Shown here: one piece after another, positions 7,639-9,684 of the stretch
Numbering within the stretch: position 1 is the stretch's first letter
Layout: each line of letters starts with the position of its first letter
NCBI GenBank assembly: GCA_028698765.1
Contig: JAQVVW010000029.1
Span: forward strand, 1 to 9,684
Reading direction: 5' to 3'
Origin: Methanoculleus sp.
GTDB lineage: Archaea; Halobacteriota; Methanomicrobia; Methanomicrobiales; Methanoculleaceae
Length of the DNA stretch: 9,684 nucleotides
Position numbers and translations under genes: made by a program
Notes under the pieces: model-generated
The model's input: only the letters and a program-made list of their open reading frames with translations
Databases searched by the model: none
What the model was told of the DNA's origin: nothing

Positions 7639-8451
7639 CTACTCCTCTGCACCGGAAGTCGGGGAGGCGTTGAGTTGCCACTCCCGGTAGATCCCTTTTC
7701 CCGCCGTCAGTTCCCCATCAGCGAGCATCCAGCCCTGTGGTTCGCCGGTGATGGTGAGAGAGTACGCATCGGAGTATCGATTTAGCCCTTCCAAATCGAG
7801 TCCTTCAAACCATCTGTTTAACGCCTCAATTTCCGACGAGATTGAAACCTGCGTCCCGTTCTCGTAGTGCGCGTAGACGGGGATGGTGTAGGAGTAACGG
7901 TATCCTCCGGGGTTGTAATAACCGCGCTCGTTGGGCGTTCCGGAGGAACTTGCTGTCAGCGTGAGGTTCTGCTTCGGGGCGAAGAGGGACTCGTTGCCGA
8001 ACGGGTGCCGTGTATCGATCAACTGTGGGACAACCTCGGGGCGTATGTCACCAAGGGGGGTGCGATTAGAGTAGCGAACATCGATCGGTTCTGCGGGATT
8101 CATGTGGGGGGCGGTCAACCGGAGGTAGTACTGGCCGTCAAGCGGAACGATCGCGAAATCGTAGTGCTCCGGAAGGGTCGAGGGATCGGAGGGACGTTTT
8201 GGGAGGTTGCCGGGATCGGTGTAAAATGCACCGGAGATCGGTTCGGGACCGATGATCGGTCGGTCGCCGCGGGTCGGGATGGGAATGAGAAGGGTCACGT
8301 TCTCGATGGGCGTGGCTGTCCTGATGGAGAGTTCGTATCTGAAATATGTATGAGGATCTTGAGGTTCCCCCGAGGAAATGCCGCGCAGGCACAGCAGGAC
8401 CGCGAGGAGGACGAGGAGGGCGACGAGGAGATCGGAGAGCCGGAAACGCAT
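7639..8451 (-). CDS. Secreted or membrane-anchored protein, array copy 1
   Basis: I do not recognise the family. The 270-residue protein starts MRFR and has a hydrophobic N-terminal segment (about 7-23), so it should be exported or anchored outside the membrane. Unlike copy 2 it lacks a canonical lipobox: Cys21 sits in LLCLRG without a small residue before it. The exterior part is rich in Tyr, Asn, Pro and beta-type segments and has six N-X-S/T sequons (for example NVT, NRT, NES, NGT), consistent with a glycosylated surface protein. Blocks shared with copy 2 are ELSIRTATPIENVTLLIPIP, DGQYYLRLTAP, VPQLIDTR and YREWQLNAS. A loop around 77-95 (YTDPGNLPKRPSDPSTLPE) is longer than in copy 2. I start at ATG 8451 rather than 8484 because the upstream ATG overlaps a TATA box placed for transcription starting at 8451. 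Function is unknown; binding or cell-surface structure is only a guess. Confidence 0.8.
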   Translation of the reverse strand: MRFRLSDLLVALLVLLAVLLCLRGISSGEPQDPHTYFRYELSIRTATPIENVTLLIPIPTRGDRPIIGPEPISGAFYTDPGNLPKRPSDPSTLPEHYDFAIVPLDGQYYLRLTAPHMNPAEPIDVRYSNRTPLGDIRPEVVPQLIDTRHPFGNESLFAPKQNLTLTASSSGTPNERGYYNPGGYRYSYTIPVYAHYENGTQVSISSEIEALNRWFEGLDLEGLNRYSDAYSLTITGEPQGWMLADGELTAGKGIYREWQLNASPTSGAEE

Positions 8452-8473
8452 GCAGGAGTCTATTTCTTCCTGG

Positions 8474-8481
8474 TATATATT
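8474..8481 (-). promoter_or_regulatory. TATA box of array copy 1
   Basis: AATATATA (8481-8474), preceded by purine-rich GGGGAAATG as a likely BRE, is centred 26-27 bases upstream of the ATG at 8451. That is the standard archaeal TATA-to-start distance, so transcription probably begins at the A of the start codon and the mRNA is leaderless. No Shine-Dalgarno lies at the usual spacing, which agrees. Confidence 0.7.
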
Positions 8482-8484
8482 CAT

Positions 8485-8561
8485 TTCCCCGGAGACGTTC
8501 TCTGTACGGTTATCGGTTCATTTCCTGCTATATTCTGCCTCGGCAGGCCGAAAAGTTCGTT
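8485..8561 (-). promoter_or_regulatory. Spacer between copies 1 and 2, conserved upstream block
   Basis: This 77-base spacer lies between the stop of copy 2 and the promoter of copy 1. Its half nearest copy 1 (about 8485-8535) is nearly the same as the spacer upstream of copy 2 (about 9360-9410), including GGAGACGTTC and GTTCATTTCCTGCTAT on the plus strand. The half next to the copy 2 stop is not conserved; it contains a small CTGCC/GGCAG hairpin and a TTTT run on the minus strand that could weakly terminate copy 2. Confidence 0.45.
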
Positions 8562-9326
8562 CTACTCCCCTGCACCGGAAGTGGTGGAGGCGTTGAGTTG
8601 CCACTCCCGGTAGCTTCCATACCCTGCTGTCACTTCTCCTTCGGCAGCCATCCAGCCCTGGGGGTCGCCGGTGATGACGAGATGATAACGATCGGAATAT
8701 CGATTCAGCATCCATGCATCAAACTGTTCAGCCCATCCGTTCTCACAGCATGTATCTGAATAGATCTCGATCCGGCTTCCGTTCTCGTAGCACGCGTAGA
8801 CAGGGATGGTGTAGGAGTACCGGCATCCAGGATAGGAGCCACTCGTCTGTACAGCCTCCGGAGTGCCTGCGATCAGGGTGAGGTTCTGCTTGGGGGAGAA
8901 GAGCGACTCGTTACCGAAGGGATACCGTGTATCGATCAACTGGGGGACAATCCCGGGGCGGAATTTATCGCCGAAAGAGGTATAGTTGTAATAGTCCACA
9001 CGAATCGGTCTTGCAGGGTCCATGGAGGGTGCGGTTAACCGGAGGTAATACTGGCCGTCGACCGGGACAATCGCGGAGGTAATGTGCTCAGGGAGGCGGT
9101 CGGTATAAAGCTCATCAGAAATCGAGACTGGACCGATGGCCGGCCGGTCACCGCGGGTCGGGATGGGAATGAGGAGGGTCACGTTCTCGATGGGGGTGGC
9201 TGTCCTGATGGAGAGTTCATAGGTAATACGTGTATGAGGGTATTGCGGTTCATCCGAGAAACAGCCGCAGAGGAAGACCTGGGCAACAAGGAGGGCGAGG
9301 AGGACGACGAGGGGCCGGAAACGCAT
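8562..9326 (-). CDS. Putative lipoprotein, array copy 2
   Basis: This is a 254-residue paralogue of copy 1, about 60% alike by eye over the exterior part, and of unknown function. The signal peptide MRFRPLVVLLALLVAQVFLCGC ends in a clear lipobox (Leu19-Cys20-Gly21-Cys22), so Cys22 is the expected lipid-modified residue and the protein should be tethered to the outer face of the membrane. Shared blocks include RTATPIENVTLLIPIPTRGD, GQYYLRLTAP, VPQLIDTR, YSYTIPVYA, ITGDPQGWM and YREWQLNAS. Six N-X-S/T sequons are present (for example NVT, NYT, NES, NGS). Four cysteines found in neither neighbour lie between GCRYSY and DTCCENGW and could form two disulfides. The start at ATG 9326 was chosen over 9359 because the upstream codons coincide with the TATA box. 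It has its own promoter and a spacer of about 75 bases to the next copy. Confidence 0.82.
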   Translation of the reverse strand: MRFRPLVVLLALLVAQVFLCGCFSDEPQYPHTRITYELSIRTATPIENVTLLIPIPTRGDRPAIGPVSISDELYTDRLPEHITSAIVPVDGQYYLRLTAPSMDPARPIRVDYYNYTSFGDKFRPGIVPQLIDTRYPFGNESLFSPKQNLTLIAGTPEAVQTSGSYPGCRYSYTIPVYACYENGSRIEIYSDTCCENGWAEQFDAWMLNRYSDRYHLVITGDPQGWMAAEGEVTAGYGSYREWQLNASTTSGAGE

Positions 9327-9348
9327 GCAGGAGTCTGTTCCCTCCTGA

Positions 9349-9356
9349 TATACATT
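9349..9356 (-). promoter_or_regulatory. TATA box of array copy 2
   Basis: AATGTATA (9356-9349) sits in the same place as the copy 1 box, centred 26-27 bases upstream of ATG 9326, again implying a leaderless mRNA. It differs from copy 1 by one base (A to G), which may weaken it. Confidence 0.62.
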
Positions 9357-9359
9357 CAT

Positions 9360-9435
9360 TTCCCGGAGACGTTCCCTATAGGGTCATCAGTTCATTTCCT
9401 GCTATCTGCTGCCGCATCAGATCGAGGAATCCGCT
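9360..9435 (-). promoter_or_regulatory. Spacer between copies 2 and 3, conserved upstream block
   Basis: This 76-base spacer lies between the stop of copy 3 and the promoter of copy 2. The part next to the promoter (to about 9410) matches the equivalent region upstream of copy 1 with only about nine differences in 57 aligned bases. The remainder, next to the copy 3 stop, is not conserved and shows no strong hairpin with a T-tract. Confidence 0.45.
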
Positions 9436-9684
9436 CTATCCCCCTGAACCGGAAGTCGGGGTGAGGTTGAGTTGCCACTCCCGGTAGACCCCCTCCCCCG
9501 CCGTCATTTTTCCTTCCGCAGGCATCCAGCCCTGTGGTTCGCCAGTGATGACGAGACGATAACGATCGGAGTATTGATTCTTCAGATTTCTATCGAATCC
9601 TTCGCGCCACCAGTTCGTTCCCTCTATAACAGAGACGATCTCAACGTGGGTTCCGTTCTCGTAGTATGCGTAGATAGGGATTGT
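9436..9684 (-). CDS. Array copy 3, C-terminal part (cut by window edge)
   Basis: The last 82 codons of a third paralogue run into the right edge; the stop TAG is at 9438-9436. The fragment begins TIPIYAYYENGT and contains YRLVITGEPQGWM, GVYREWQLNL and the end PTSGSGG, lining up without gaps to the C-termini of copies 1 and 2. It lacks the extra cysteines of copy 2 and keeps at least two sequons (NGT, NLT). Its N-terminus, anchor type and promoter are outside the window. The open frame and strong similarity make it a real gene, not a remnant, as far as visible. Confidence 0.75.
   Translation of the reverse strand, partial: TIPIYAYYENGTHVEIVSVIEGTNWWREGFDRNLKNQYSDRYRLVITGEPQGWMPAEGKMTAGEGVYREWQLNLTPTSGSGG

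Larger units (their letters stand above)
7639..9684 (-). repeat. Tandem gene array of about 875-925-base units
   Basis: Three head-to-tail copies of one gene plus spacer lie on the minus strand. Stops are at 7639, 8562 and 9436 (spacings 923 and 874); starts of the complete copies are at 8451 and 9326 (spacing 875). Coding sequence, promoter and upstream block are all duplicated, so the unit of duplication was gene plus promoter. Length differences come mainly from a loop insertion in copy 1. More copies may lie to the right. Confidence 0.8.

Noticed and set aside
6438..7652. Minus-strand open frame (404 codons) over leuB
   Set aside because: Antisense shadow of leuB, dominated by Asp/Arg/Val repeats; no recognisable motif.
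8452..8484. ATG at 8484 (and 9359 in copy 2) as lipoprotein starts
   Set aside because: The added 11 codons place charged residues ahead of the signal peptide and consist of the promoter; their conservation between copies is explained by the TATA box.
8531..8550. CTGCC/GGCAG hairpin between copies 1 and 2 as a strong terminator
   Set aside because: The loop is too small for the full stem and the only T-run (four bases) precedes it on the minus strand; it is not conserved in the other spacer.
7867..8613. Plus-strand open frame (248 codons) opposite array copy 1
   Set aside because: Copy 1 has paralogues conserved at the protein level and a promoter on the minus strand; the plus-strand frame has neither.
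7639..9684. Array considered as a CRISPR or insertion-sequence repeat
   Set aside because: The units are whole genes of about 900 bases with no short spaced repeats, transposase or terminal inverted repeats.

Overview
The window looks like chromosomal DNA from a methanogenic archaeon of the Methanomicrobiales, most like Methanoculleus. This assignment is inference. It rests on GC-rich protein genes, archaeal TATA boxes placed for leaderless transcription, short archaeal-type LeuC/LeuD subunits encoded as separate genes, and bacterial-type MutS and MutL (found in Methanomicrobia but absent from many archaea). No rRNA or other taxonomic marker gene is present.

Layout. Positions 1-217 are a left-edge spacer, AT-rich in its right half, holding the likely mutL terminator and no convincing gene. 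Positions 218-4590 (minus strand) are a mutS-mutL operon with a 4-base ATGA stop/start overlap: MutS recognises mismatches and MutL carries the nicking-endonuclease motifs, so the pair can work without MutH. A divergent intergenic region (4591-4734) separates it from a plus-strand operon, leuC-leuD-leuB (4735-7589). These genes encode the large and small subunits of a 3-isopropylmalate dehydratase/homoaconitase-type [4Fe-4S] enzyme and a decarboxylating dehydrogenase of the isopropylmalate/homoisocitrate/tartrate dehydrogenase group. Together they perform the isomerisation and oxidative decarboxylation steps of 2-oxoacid chain elongation, serving leucine synthesis, the 2-oxosuberate branch of coenzyme B synthesis, or both. 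The chain-elongation synthase (LeuA/AksA type) is not in the window. The operon ends in a hairpin plus T-tract, facing a weaker terminator from the opposite strand.

Positions 7639-9684 (minus strand) hold a tandem array of three paralogous secreted or lipid-anchored proteins of unknown function, the third cut by the right window edge. Repeat units are about 875-925 bases, and the two complete copies each have their own TATA box. The TATA box centre lies 26-27 bases upstream of an internal ATG in both copies, so the mRNAs are probably leaderless and the proteins start at MRFR. The spacer between copies is also conserved. The paralogues differ in their membrane anchor: copy 2 has a clear lipobox ending LCGC, while copy 1 has lost it.

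The points most worth following up are the lipoprotein array with its duplicated promoters, the non-standard specificity loop (FLTI) in LeuD, an isocitrate-dehydrogenase-like NADP signature (APKY) in LeuB, and an inverted repeat over the likely leuC TATA box. No mobile element, CRISPR array, tRNA or rRNA gene was seen.
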